DNA of 64,000 bases from Luteibacter flocculans. GTDB taxonomy: Bacteria; Pseudomonadota; Gammaproteobacteria; Xanthomonadales; Rhodanobacteraceae. Of the stretch, positions 33,975 through 42,323 are shown in pieces. The DNA lies in the NCBI RefSeq assembly GCF_023612255.1, contig NZ_CP063231.1, positions 4,210,501 to 4,274,500 of the forward strand. The letters run 5' to 3'. Numbering within the stretch: the first letter of the stretch is position 1; each line of letters starts with the position of its first letter. A model generated the notes under the pieces. It made no database searches. It saw only the letters and a program-made list of their open reading frames with translations, and was not told the DNA's origin. The translations under genes were made by a program, and so were the position numbers.

Positions 33975-34177
33975 GCGGTGGTCCTTCTGAAGGTGGAGAT
34001 CAAGCCGGTGGGTGTTCCTGTCGTCGCGCCAGCCTTGCGGCGATCGCCGCTGCGCGCCCTGCGGCCGCCGCTGCGCGGCGCTGCGTCGGGTGCAAAGCGG
34101 TATTGGCCGTCCATGAGGAGGCCGCGCCGACCCAGCGGCGCATAGAGCTCGGCGAGCCGGTCCAGGAAACGATTCAT
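33971..34177 (-). CDS. Possible 68-residue protein upstream of the GST gene
   Basis: An unrecognised short frame starting [20 protein letters not shown]. In favour: a strong GGGGAGGG 10 bp before the ATG and a 4-bp ATGA overlap with the GST start, typical of translational coupling. Against: the second half is a Arg/Ala/Gly/Ser-rich stretch of the kind that high-GC DNA gives by chance. The first 25 residues could be an amphipathic helix. Confidence 0.45.
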   Translation of the reverse strand: MNRFLDRLAELYAPLGRRGLLMDGQYRFAPDAAPRSGGRRARSGDRRKAGATTGTPTGLISTFRRTTA

Positions 34178-34312
34178 GGCATTGCCCTCCCCTTGCGCTG
34201 CGGTGAAAAGAAGTCTGCGCCGGGGCTACTGACACCGTGCTGTCAGCAGTCCCTCTGGCGCCGTTCACGCATCACCCGGACAATGCACGCTTTCGCGCCA
34301 GGGCCCGTAGCG

Positions 34313-35338
34313 ATGACGAAACCGATTTCCCTGATCCAGTTCCTGATCGAAGAGAAGCGCGCGGGGCACATCAACGCCCAGCTCAGCCTCCTGATCGAGG
34401 TGGTGGCCCGCGCCTGCAAGCGCATCTCCGTCGCCACCGGCAAGGGCGCGCTCGGCGGGGTCCTCGGCAATGCCGGCTCGGACAACGTGCAGGGCGAAGC
34501 GCAGAAGAAGCTGGACGTCATCTCCAACGAGATCCTGCTGGAAGCCAACGCCTGGGGCGGCCACCTCGCAGCCTGCGCCTCCGAGGAAATGGAAGACCCG
34601 CAGCCGATTCCGGACGCCTACCCCAAGGGCAACCACTTGCTGCTGTTCGATCCGCTCGACGGCTCCTCGAACATCGACGTGAACGTGTCGGTCGGCACCA
34701 TCTTCTCGGTGCTGCGCTGCCCTGACGGCGTCACCGAGCCAAAGGTCACCGACTTCCTCCAGCCCGGCACCGAGCAGGTCGCCGCGGGCTACGTTGTCTA
34801 CGGACCGAGCACCCTGCTCGTGCTGACCTTCGGCCACGGCGTGCACGAGTTCACGCTGGACCGCGAGCACGGCAGCTTCGTGCTTACCCGCCGCAACATC
34901 GTCATCCCTGCGGACACCGGCGAGTTCGCCATCAACATGTCCAACCAGCGTCATTGGGAAGCCCCGATGCAGCGCTACATCGGCGAGCTGCTGGCGGGCA
35001 CCGACGGTCCGCGCGGGCGCGACTTCAACATGCGTTGGGTGGCATCGATGGTCGCCGATGTGCATCGCATCATCACGCGCGGCGGCATCTTCATCTATCC
35101 GCTGGACGCGAAGATCACCGCCAAGGGTGCCACCGGCAAGCTGCGCCTCATGTACGAGGCCAACCCCATGGCCTTCATCGTGGAACAGGCCGGCGGTGCG
35201 GCCACCACGGGCCGCGAACGGATCATGGCGCTTCAGCCCACGGCGCTGCACCAGCGCGTGCCGGTATTCCTCGGCTCGAAGAATGAGGTCGAGATCGTCA
35301 CGCGCTACCACCGCGAAGCCGACGAGACCCGCTACTGA
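34313..35338 (+). CDS. fbp: Fructose-1,6-bisphosphatase, class I
   Basis: A 341-residue enzyme of gluconeogenesis that hydrolyses fructose 1,6-bisphosphate to fructose 6-phosphate. The metal and substrate signature [20 protein letters not shown] is at about residues 117-136, and metal-ligand Glu residues lie in CASEEMEDP. Near the C-terminus, [16 protein letters not shown] corresponds to the sugar-binding and lithium-phosphatase-type motif. The length is normal for class I. The start at 34313 ([15 protein letters not shown]) is preferred; an ATG at 34283 would add ten residues. A hairpin follows the stop. Confidence 0.96.
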   Translation: MTKPISLIQFLIEEKRAGHINAQLSLLIEVVARACKRISVATGKGALGGVLGNAGSDNVQGEAQKKLDVISNEILLEANAWGGHLAACASEEMEDPQPIPDAYPKGNHLLLFDPLDGSSNIDVNVSVGTIFSVLRCPDGVTEPKVTDFLQPGTEQVAAGYVVYGPSTLLVLTFGHGVHEFTLDREHGSFVLTRRNIVIPADTGEFAINMSNQRHWEAPMQRYIGELLAGTDGPRGRDFNMRWVASMVADVHRIITRGGIFIYPLDAKITAKGATGKLRLMYEANPMAFIVEQAGGAATTGRERIMALQPTALHQRVPVFLGSKNEVEIVTRYHREADETRY

Positions 35339-35342
35339 CGCC

Positions 35343-35364
35343 ACCGGGCGGTTCGCCGCCCGGT
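35343..35364 (+). terminator. Terminator after fbp
   Basis: ACCGGGCGG (35343-35351) and CCGCCCGGT (35356-35364) pair perfectly around a TTCG tetraloop, followed by TTTCC. It begins 5 bp after the fbp stop codon, a compact rho-independent terminator. Confidence 0.8.
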
Positions 35365-35438
35365 TTCCGCCGCCTGCCGGTCACGCCAGCGCCGCGGCCG
35401 TGCCCGATGATCCGCCTGCCTCCACCCGGTCCCCCTCC

Positions 35439-36359
35439 ATGCTTCCTCGTCGCGTCCGCCCCTGGCTACCGTCGCTCTGTGCGCTCCTGCTCGCCGGTTG
35501 TTTTGGCAGCAAGCCGGACGTCCGACCGGATACCGCCCTGCCCGTTCTCGCCGCCAAGCCGCGTATCGGGCTGGCGCTGGGCGGGGGCGCGGCCAAGGGC
35601 TTCGCGCATATCGGCGTCATCAAGATGCTGGAGGCCAGCGGCATCCATCCGGACGTCGTCTCCGGCACCAGCGCGGGCAGCGTCGTCGGCGCGCTGTACG
35701 CGAGCGGCATGGACGCGTTCCGCTTGCAGGAACAGGCGTTCGCACTGGACGAGAGCAGCATCCGCGACGTGCGCTTCTTCTCCGGTGGGCTGGTCGAAGG
35801 TCGCCGCTTGCAGGACTACGTCAACGAACTCGTCCGGCAGGCGCCGATCGAGAAGATGCACATTCCGTTCGCCGCCGTCGCCACCGAACTGGAAACCGGC
35901 GAGCGTGCCGTCTTCGTCCGCGGTAACACAGGTCAGGCCGTCCGCGCGTCGAGCAGCATCCCCGGCGTGTTCGAGCCGGTGGAGATCGGCGGCAAGCATT
36001 TCGTCGACGGTGGCGTCGTGAGCCCCGTGCCGGTCGACGCCGCGCGCCAGCTCGGCGCCGACATCGTCATCGCCGTGGACATCTCTGCACGGCCCGATGG
36101 CAGCAACCCCGACAGCATGGTCGGCATCGTGGGCCAGTCGATCACGATCATGGGCCGCAAGCTCGCCGAGCAGGAACTGGCGCGAGCCGACGTGGTGATC
36201 CGGCCGAAGGTCGGGCAGATCGGCCCCACCGACTTCGATCAGAAGAACGTGGCAATCCTCGAAGGCGAACGCGCCGCGTTGGCAGCGATCCCTGCGATCA
36301 AGGCGAAGATCGCCGCGAAAACGGCGGCGATGGGCGCCCCGCCCGTCGCCGCGCACTGA
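35439..36359 (+). CDS. Patatin-like phospholipase lipoprotein (RssA/NTE type)
   Basis: A 306-residue patatin-fold lipid hydrolase. The start at 35439 gives a signal peptide with lipobox LLAGC (Cys21), so it is probably a lipoprotein facing the periplasm. The oxyanion loop GGGAAKG is at 48-54, the nucleophile elbow GTSAG at 76-80 (Ser78), and the catalytic Asp lies in FVDGGVVSPVPV. The catalytic dyad is complete. It probably acts as a phospholipase A or lysophospholipase. It is tail-to-tail with the TetR gene, with no bases between the stops. Confidence 0.9.
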   Translation: MLPRRVRPWLPSLCALLLAGCFGSKPDVRPDTALPVLAAKPRIGLALGGGAAKGFAHIGVIKMLEASGIHPDVVSGTSAGSVVGALYASGMDAFRLQEQAFALDESSIRDVRFFSGGLVEGRRLQDYVNELVRQAPIEKMHIPFAAVATELETGERAVFVRGNTGQAVRASSSIPGVFEPVEIGGKHFVDGGVVSPVPVDAARQLGADIVIAVDISARPDGSNPDSMVGIVGQSITIMGRKLAEQELARADVVIRPKVGQIGPTDFDQKNVAILEGERAALAAIPAIKAKIAAKTAAMGAPPVAAH

Positions 36360-36944
36360 TCAGCTGGCGTCCACCAGCGCCAGCGCAGCCTGCTTGCCCA
36401 GCGTCAGGATCTCGTCCGAGAGCGTCGGGTCGACCACGGCACGCGACAGCGAGAGCGAACCCACCAGCGATGCGAAGAGCGTCATGGCAAGGCTGCGACG
36501 ACGCTTGCCCCGCACGCCGGCAGGCAGCGTCGAGGCGATCAGTTCGACCATGCTCTCGTAGCCATCGGTAAAGACCTGCCGCGTCCCCGCCGGCCGGCGC
36601 GCCATTTCCGCGGCGAGCGCGGCGGCCACACAGCCCGCCCCGGGGTGGTCGCGATGTTCGGGCGACAGATAGGCGTTGATCAGCGCGCGATGGCCTTCGC
36701 TACGCGAGGCGGCCACCTTGGTCGCCAGTCGTTCCTTTGCAGCGGACGTCGCCATGGACACGCTCTCGCGGACGAGATCTTCCTTGGAGTCGAAGTGGTT
36801 GTAGAACCCGCCCTGGGTGAGGCCCACTTCGCCCATGAGACTGACCACGCCGACGGCATCGATACCGTCGGCACGGAAACGTTGCGATGCCGCCTCCACG
36901 ATCTTCTGGCGGGTCTGTTCCTTATGGCCTTTTTCGTACCGCAT
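36360..36944 (-). CDS. TetR-family regulator
   Basis: A 194-residue TetR repressor from the ATG at 36944 (MRYEKGHKEQTRQKIVEAA). The helix-turn-helix GVVSLMGEVGLTQGGFYNHF followed by SKEDLV is a standard TetR DNA-binding domain. The ligand domain contains GAGCVAAALAAEMAR, the NemR/YcdC-type block with a Cys that may sense electrophiles. It lies 86 bp downstream of the cytochrome/molybdoenzyme operon on the same strand and may be its regulator; that is inference. Confidence 0.9.
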   Translation of the reverse strand: MRYEKGHKEQTRQKIVEAASQRFRADGIDAVGVVSLMGEVGLTQGGFYNHFDSKEDLVRESVSMATSAAKERLATKVAASRSEGHRALINAYLSPEHRDHPGAGCVAAALAAEMARRPAGTRQVFTDGYESMVELIASTLPAGVRGKRRRSLAMTLFASLVGSLSLSRAVVDPTLSDEILTLGKQAALALVDAS

Positions 36945-37030
36945 GCTGCTCGCTCCGCAGGGCATCGCGGGGCCCTGCCTGGAGCGATTGTAGCCAATCC
37001 TTGCGGATTGAAATGTCGGGCGTCATGGCG

Positions 37031-38335
37031 TCATAACTGACGCCGCTTCGCCACGTCCTCCGCGGTGACCGTGCCCTGCTTGCCGCCGAAGTGGCCGATC
37101 ACGTAGTTCGCCAGCGCGGCGACCTCGGGATCGCTGTACGCATGGCCGAAGGCCGGCATGTACACGTCGGTGTCGCCGATGCGCATCTTCACGCCCTGCA
37201 GAATCGCCTGGGTGACGTTCGCACCGGAGGGATCGTTGACGCCGCGCGTGCCGGCCAGCCCGGCGTACGGCGTCTGTTGACCCGCGCCATTCCACTGGTG
37301 GCAACTAGCGCAAGCGCCTTCGAACAGACGCAGGCCGTCGGCGTCGCGCGTGGCATCGTCGCCGCCGGGCGTCATGGCGTTCGAGGCGAGCATCGCCTTG
37401 GGCGACGGATCGACGGTGATCGGATCCTTGCCTTCGCGCGCGGGCACCGTGCGCAGCCAGGTCACGAGGGCCGCCGTGTCTTCGGGTTTCAGGAACTGCA
37501 GGCTGTGCGCTACCGCTTCGCCCATGGGACCGGACGCCGAGGCATGACCGTCAGCGTGGCCGGTACGCAGGTACTGGATCAGCGCCTCGTCAGTCCACTT
37601 GCCGATGCCGTGATTCGGGTCGGATGTGATGTTGTAGGCGCGCCAGCCTTGCAGTTCTGCTCCCGCGAGAGATTCGCCGTGCTTCAGGCCGAACCCGAGG
37701 TTGCGCGGCGTATGGCATTCCGCGCAGTGACCGAGCGGCCCGGCAATATACGCACCGACATTCCACTCGGGCGACCGCGAGGCGTCCGCTTGGAAGCGCT
37801 GGCTGCGGAAGAAGGCCGCATTCCAGAAACCCATGGCCCAGCGCTGGTTGAACGGGAAACCGAGCTGGTTCGGCGTTTCGGGCTGACGCACCTTGGGCAG
37901 GCTGAAGAGATAGGCCTTGATCGCGAGGACGTCGGCGCGGCTCAGCTGGGTGTAGGCGGTATAGGGGAATGCAGGATAAAGGTGCTGGCCGTCCTTCCGC
38001 ACGCCTTCGCGCACGGCGCGCACGAAGTCGTCGTCGGTCCAGCGACCGATGCCGGTCTCGTCGTCGGCCGTGATGTTCGACGAATAGATCGTGCCGAACG
38101 GCAGCTTGAAGGCGACGCCACCGGCAAACGGTTTGCCTGTCTCGGGCACCGTGTGGCAGGCGATGCAATCCGCGGCGCGGGTGAGGTATTCACCGCGTGC
38201 CACCGGATCTGCGTTGGCCGGTGCGCCGGCCAGCACGGGGGCGCTGCCATCCGCGTGATCGGTGCGATTGAGGAAGAAGTACGCGGCCACGCCCACCGCG
38301 AGCAGCACGACAACGATGATGAGAAAGCGCTTCAT
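37031..38335 (-). CDS. Membrane-anchored tri-heme cytochrome c, electron acceptor of molybdoenzyme
   Basis: A 434-residue protein with an N-terminal membrane anchor (residues 4-22, LIIVVVLLAVGVAAYFFL) and three c-type heme sites: CIACH (57-61), CAECH near 210 and CASCH near 340. This is the layout of the cytochrome subunits of membrane-bound alcohol, aldehyde and gluconate dehydrogenases. The gene overlaps the Mo-subunit gene by 4 bp, so it very likely takes electrons from that enzyme and passes them to ubiquinone or an oxidase. It is the third and last gene of the operon. Confidence 0.93.
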   Translation of the reverse strand: MKRFLIIVVVLLAVGVAAYFFLNRTDHADGSAPVLAGAPANADPVARGEYLTRAADCIACHTVPETGKPFAGGVAFKLPFGTIYSSNITADDETGIGRWTDDDFVRAVREGVRKDGQHLYPAFPYTAYTQLSRADVLAIKAYLFSLPKVRQPETPNQLGFPFNQRWAMGFWNAAFFRSQRFQADASRSPEWNVGAYIAGPLGHCAECHTPRNLGFGLKHGESLAGAELQGWRAYNITSDPNHGIGKWTDEALIQYLRTGHADGHASASGPMGEAVAHSLQFLKPEDTAALVTWLRTVPAREGKDPITVDPSPKAMLASNAMTPGGDDATRDADGLRLFEGACASCHQWNGAGQQTPYAGLAGTRGVNDPSGANVTQAILQGVKMRIGDTDVYMPAFGHAYSDPEVAALANYVIGHFGGKQGTVTAEDVAKRRQL

Positions 38336-40605
38336 GCCACGTCCTCCTTGTGCTCGCCCGTGGATGCGACGCGCTTCAATGCATCCGGCGACGCCGCAAG
38401 CTGCGTGCGCGAGATCGGCAGCTCACGCAGACGCACGCCGGTGGCCGCAAAGATGGCATTCGCGAGCGCGGGCGCCGCGATGGCCGTGCCGACTTCACCG
38501 ATACCGCCGGGCGCTTCGTCGTTCTCGACCGAATACACCTCGATCTCGGGTACCTCGTTGATACGCAGATTCCGGTAGTCGTGGAAGTTGCTCTGCTCGA
38601 TGACGCCGTTCTTCAGGGTGATGCCGCTGTACATCGCTGCACTCAGACCGAACAGCAGCCCGCCCTGCATCTGCGCCTGCACCGAACTGGGATTGACGGT
38701 GATGCCGTTATCCACGGCGACCACGGCCTTGCGCAGGCGTACCGTGCCTTGCGGCGTGACTTCCGCTTCCACGATCGCGCAGACATGGCTGCCGAACGGC
38801 GAACCGACGGCGATGCCGCGACCCACGCGTGCCGGCAACGGCTGGCTGCCCCAACCGATTTTCTCCGCTGCGAGATCGAGTACGCCGAGCGCACGCGAGC
38901 CGGGCTTCATCAGCGAGCGGCGATACGCGAGCGGGTCCTTGCCGGCAACGTGGGCCAGTTCGTCGATGAAGCTTTCGACGATGAACAGGTTGTGCGTCGG
39001 ACCGACGCCACGCCACCAGCCCACGACGAGGCCGGGCGGCATTTCGTGGCGGACCCACTCAACCAGCACGTTGTCCATGTCGTAGGGCAGATCGGCGGCG
39101 GACTCGATCGCGTCGCTGTCCATGCCGTCCTTGCCCATGGCACCGGGCATCCAACGGCCGAGGACCGTGCCGCTGGTGATGCGATGCTTCCACGAGGTGG
39201 GCTTGCCATCGGCCCCGAGCGTGGCGGAGATGCGATCGAAGTAGAGGGGGCGCACGCGATCGTGGCGAATGTCTTCTTCGCGGCTCCAGATCACCTTCAA
39301 CGGATAGGTCACCTGCTTGGCGAAGGCGACGGCCTGTTCGACCTGGTCGGTTTCCAGCCGGCGACCGAAGCCGCCGCCGAGATACTGGTTGTTGACCGTC
39401 ACCGCCTCCGCCGGAATGCCGCAGATGCGTGCGGCTTCCTTCACCACGCGGGTCGGCACCTGGGTGCCGGTCCAGATCTCGCAGTGGCCCGGTGTGACGT
39501 GCACCGTGGCGTTCAACGGTTCCATCGTCGCGTGGGCAAGCATGGGCGAGACGAACGAGGCCTCCACGAGCTTGCCGCCAGCTGCCGCCTCACCCTTGGG
39601 CTTACGGCCGACGATCGCAGGGCCCTTCTCCGAGCTTTCCCGCAGCCCCGCCACGAGGGTCTCCGTGTCCAGGTGCGCGTTGACGCCCGGCGTCCACTCG
39701 ATGACGAGCGATTCGAGACCGCGCTGCGCCGCCCAGTAGTGCTCACCCACCACGGCGACCGCGTCGCCCAGTTTCAAGACGTCGATCACGCCCGGGATCG
39801 CGCGTGCCTGCGTCTCATCCACACGACCGAGCGTGCCGGCGAGTTCGGGGCTGGTCTTCACCGCCGCGATCTTCATGCCGGGCACCTTCACGTCGATACC
39901 GAACTGCGTACCGCCGTTGACCTTGTCCGCGGAATCGACGCGACGCAGCGGCTTGCCGATGAGCGTGAAGTCCTTGCGCTGTTTCAAGGTCACGTTGGCC
40001 GGCTGGGGCAACTTGCCTGCCGCATCCGCCACGGCACCGAAACCCAGGGTGCGGCCCGAGGGCACGTGCGTGATGACGCCACGCGCCACGGAGCAACTGG
40101 CGGGATCGACATGCCATTGCGCCGCGGCAGCCGCCACGAGCATCTCGCGCGCCACTGCACCGGCTTCCCGCAACACCTGCCACTGGCCGCGCGTACTGGT
40201 GGAGCCGCCCGTGACCTGGCCGCCACCCAACAGCGGAAGGCCATAGAGCGCGTCGTTCGGCGGGGAGTGTTCCACCTTGACCTGATCGAGCCCGACCCCG
40301 AGTTCTTCCGCCAGCATCATCGCGATGCCGGTGTAGATCGCCTGGCCCATCTCGGCCGAAGGCATCACGAGGCGGACGCTGCCGTCCGCTCCGACACGAA
40401 CGAAGGCGTTGGGGGCGAACGGTGGATTTCCGTCCGCCACCGCTGCGGCCGCATCGTCGGGCTGGCGGCGCGCGCTCATCTGCGCGAGAGCCGGACCAGC
40501 GCCTGCGCTCCAAAGAAACGCGACGGCAAGACCGCCGCCCGCCAGCCGCAGGGCCTGGCGACGGCCGGCGTCGATGCTTTCATCCATCGGGTGGCGGGCG
40601 CTCAT
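38332..40605 (-). CDS. Molybdopterin-binding large subunit, IorB/aldehyde-dehydrogenase type
   Basis: A 757-residue large subunit of the xanthine-oxidase family. Near the N-terminus, [12 protein letters not shown] before a hydrophobic run is a Tat signal, so the holoenzyme is exported folded with its cofactor. Mo-pterin blocks are visible: [23 protein letters not shown] and the C-terminal GGIGEVGTA with the active-site Glu. With the small 2Fe-2S subunit and the cytochrome (4-bp overlaps on both sides) it forms a periplasmic IorAB-like dehydrogenase without FAD. The substrate could be an aldehyde or an N-heterocycle. Confidence 0.93.
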   Translation of the reverse strand: MSARHPMDESIDAGRRQALRLAGGGLAVAFLWSAGAGPALAQMSARRQPDDAAAAVADGNPPFAPNAFVRVGADGSVRLVMPSAEMGQAIYTGIAMMLAEELGVGLDQVKVEHSPPNDALYGLPLLGGGQVTGGSTSTRGQWQVLREAGAVAREMLVAAAAAQWHVDPASCSVARGVITHVPSGRTLGFGAVADAAGKLPQPANVTLKQRKDFTLIGKPLRRVDSADKVNGGTQFGIDVKVPGMKIAAVKTSPELAGTLGRVDETQARAIPGVIDVLKLGDAVAVVGEHYWAAQRGLESLVIEWTPGVNAHLDTETLVAGLRESSEKGPAIVGRKPKGEAAAGGKLVEASFVSPMLAHATMEPLNATVHVTPGHCEIWTGTQVPTRVVKEAARICGIPAEAVTVNNQYLGGGFGRRLETDQVEQAVAFAKQVTYPLKVIWSREEDIRHDRVRPLYFDRISATLGADGKPTSWKHRITSGTVLGRWMPGAMGKDGMDSDAIESAADLPYDMDNVLVEWVRHEMPPGLVVGWWRGVGPTHNLFIVESFIDELAHVAGKDPLAYRRSLMKPGSRALGVLDLAAEKIGWGSQPLPARVGRGIAVGSPFGSHVCAIVEAEVTPQGTVRLRKAVVAVDNGITVNPSSVQAQMQGGLLFGLSAAMYSGITLKNGVIEQSNFHDYRNLRINEVPEIEVYSVENDEAPGGIGEVGTAIAAPALANAIFAATGVRLRELPISRTQLAASPDALKRVASTGEHKEDVA

Positions 40606-41096
40606 GTCGTGCTCCCGTCGACAACGACCTGCAAGCCGTGGACCTCGCCCGTGGCGGCCTGCTTGATGGCTTCGCGAATGCGCACGTACGTGCCGCAACG
40701 ACAGATGTTGCCGGCCATGGCGGCGTCGATGTCGTGATCGGAAGGGTTCGGGGTGCGCGCCAGCAGCGCGGTCGCCGACATGATCTGCCCGGACTGGCAG
40801 TAGCCGCACTGCACGACGTCCAGCGCCAACCAGGCCTGTTGCACCTTGGCGCCTTCCGCCGTGCTGCCGATGCCTTCGATGGTCGTGATGGCGCGATCGC
40901 CTACCGCCGAAACCGGCAACTGGCAGGAGCGCACCGGCTGACCGTCCAGGTGCACGGTGCATGCGCCGCACTGGGCGATGCCGCAGCCGAACTTCGTACC
41001 GGTGAGGCCCACCACGTCGCGGAGAACCCACAACAAGGGCATGTCCGGTGGCACATCGGCCTGGCGGTCTTCGCCGTTGACGCGCAACGTGACCAT
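40602..41096 (-). CDS. Two-[2Fe-2S] small subunit of the IorAB-like enzyme
   Basis: A 164-residue iron-sulfur subunit, first gene of the operon. The plant-type cluster is bound by Cys in [17 protein letters not shown] plus a Cys in VRSCQLP. The second cluster is bound by CGYCQSGQ and the CRC in [11 protein letters not shown]. The start at 41096 has AAGGAG in front. It has no signal of its own and is probably carried across the membrane by the Tat signal of the large subunit. It passes electrons from the Mo site to the cytochrome. Confidence 0.94.
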   Translation of the reverse strand: MVTLRVNGEDRQADVPPDMPLLWVLRDVVGLTGTKFGCGIAQCGACTVHLDGQPVRSCQLPVSAVGDRAITTIEGIGSTAEGAKVQQAWLALDVVQCGYCQSGQIMSATALLARTPNPSDHDIDAAMAGNICRCGTYVRIREAIKQAATGEVHGLQVVVDGSTT

Positions 41097-41257
41097 GGCG
41101 AACTCCTTCTTGGCTGCGAGGACCGACATGGCCCGCTGGCTGGTGCCGTGCAGCTTACGATGAATTCGTCGAAGGACGGTTTACGGAAATTCGTGCTTTT
41201 GGATAAAACCACCGCCGCATGGTCATAAGTCGCCCATCATCCCATCCATGGATTCAC

Positions 41258-42247
41258 TCAGCGCAGGGGATGCGCCTGCACACCCTCGTTGGTGATCTTC
41301 ACCGGGAGAATTCGACCGTCCTTGTCGAAGGCCATCCGATCGATGGCGGTCTGGCGGTCGTTCGCCTTCGTGTCGCCCAGCGGCCGACGGTGATAGACGA
41401 TGTACCAGGTATCGTCCTTGGCGACGTGGAAGACCGAATGGTGACCGGCGCCCGTCGCGATCTTCGGATCCTGCTGGAGCACCTTGCCGATGCGCTTGAA
41501 CGGGCCGGTGGGCGAATCGCCGATCGCATAGGCCACCGAGTAGTTCGGACCGCCCCAACCGCCCTCCGACCACATGAAGTAGTACTTGCCGTTGCGTTTG
41601 AACATCAGCGGCCCTTCGACGTACTCGGGCGCGGGCGTGATTTCCTTGAAGACGGTGCCGTCGGCGAGCGGCTCAAGGCCGGTGAAGTCGGGCTTGAGCT
41701 TGACGATGTTCGCGTGCTTCCAGCCGCCGTAGATCATGTAGTACGTGCCGTCGTCGTCGCGGAACACGAACTGATCGATGGGCTGGGCGCCGTTATGGAA
41801 GGCGCCGACAAGCGGCTTGCCGAGCAGGTCGCGGAACGGGCCGTCGGGTTTGTCTGCCACGGCCACGCCGATACCGCCCAGCTCGTGATCGTTCTGGATG
41901 TCGTTGGCGGCGAAGAAAAAGTAGTACTTGCCGTCCTTCTCGATCACGGCCGGAGCCCAGAGCGCTTTCTTTGCCCAGGGTATGTCCTTGATGTCGAGCA
42001 CATCGGCGTGCTTCGTCCAATGCACGAGATCGGGCGACGAGAATGCGTCGAATTGGCGCTGAGCGGCATATTCGAGCGAGGTGGTGGGATAGATCCAGTA
42101 CGTATCGTTGAAGATCGCGGCTTCCGGGTCGGCATACCAGCCGGGGAACACCGGATTGCCCGAGTAGCCCGGCGGCGGTGCGGCGGCGGCTCCCATCGAC
42201 GTCAGCGCCACCAGCAACGTGGCAGCCAGTACCTTGCGAAAGCCCAT
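41258..42247 (-). CDS. Exported glycoside hydrolase family 43 protein
   Basis: A 329-residue five-bladed beta-propeller enzyme with a Sec signal peptide (MGFRKVLAATLLVALTSMGAAAA). Catalytic-type residues are Asp in GWYADPEAAIF (base), Asp in VFRDDDGTYY (pKa modulator) and Glu in EYVEGPLMFKRNG (acid). GH43 enzymes are mostly arabinofuranosidases and xylosidases, so plant cell-wall hemicellulose is the probable substrate. It lies downstream of the TonB-dependent receptor, with a paired motif in the 76-bp gap. Confidence 0.88.
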   Translation of the reverse strand: MGFRKVLAATLLVALTSMGAAAAPPPGYSGNPVFPGWYADPEAAIFNDTYWIYPTTSLEYAAQRQFDAFSSPDLVHWTKHADVLDIKDIPWAKKALWAPAVIEKDGKYYFFFAANDIQNDHELGGIGVAVADKPDGPFRDLLGKPLVGAFHNGAQPIDQFVFRDDDGTYYMIYGGWKHANIVKLKPDFTGLEPLADGTVFKEITPAPEYVEGPLMFKRNGKYYFMWSEGGWGGPNYSVAYAIGDSPTGPFKRIGKVLQQDPKIATGAGHHSVFHVAKDDTWYIVYHRRPLGDTKANDRQTAIDRMAFDKDGRILPVKITNEGVQAHPLR

Positions 42248-42265
42248 CGCGCACCCCTCGTGGTA

Positions 42266-42303
42266 TTCGAACGTCCGATCCTAGCGGGTTCGGACGTCCG
42301 GAT
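42266..42303. promoter_or_regulatory. Direct repeat of a near-palindrome before the GH43 gene
   Basis: TTCGAACGTCCGAT (42266-42279) and TTCGGACGTCCGGAT (42289-42303) are copies of the same near-palindromic site, 23 bp apart (about two helical turns). They lie 19-56 bp before the GH43 start codon. This looks like a tandem operator for a dimeric repressor; no repressor gene is adjacent. Confidence 0.55.
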
Positions 42304-42323
42304 GCCAATCGCGTGGTGACGAC

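Noticed and set aside
38350-40737. A 795-codon open frame on the plus strand opposite the molybdoenzyme gene
   Set aside because: The minus-strand Mo subunit has all its family motifs; the opposite frame has none and is the usual shadow in high-GC DNA.
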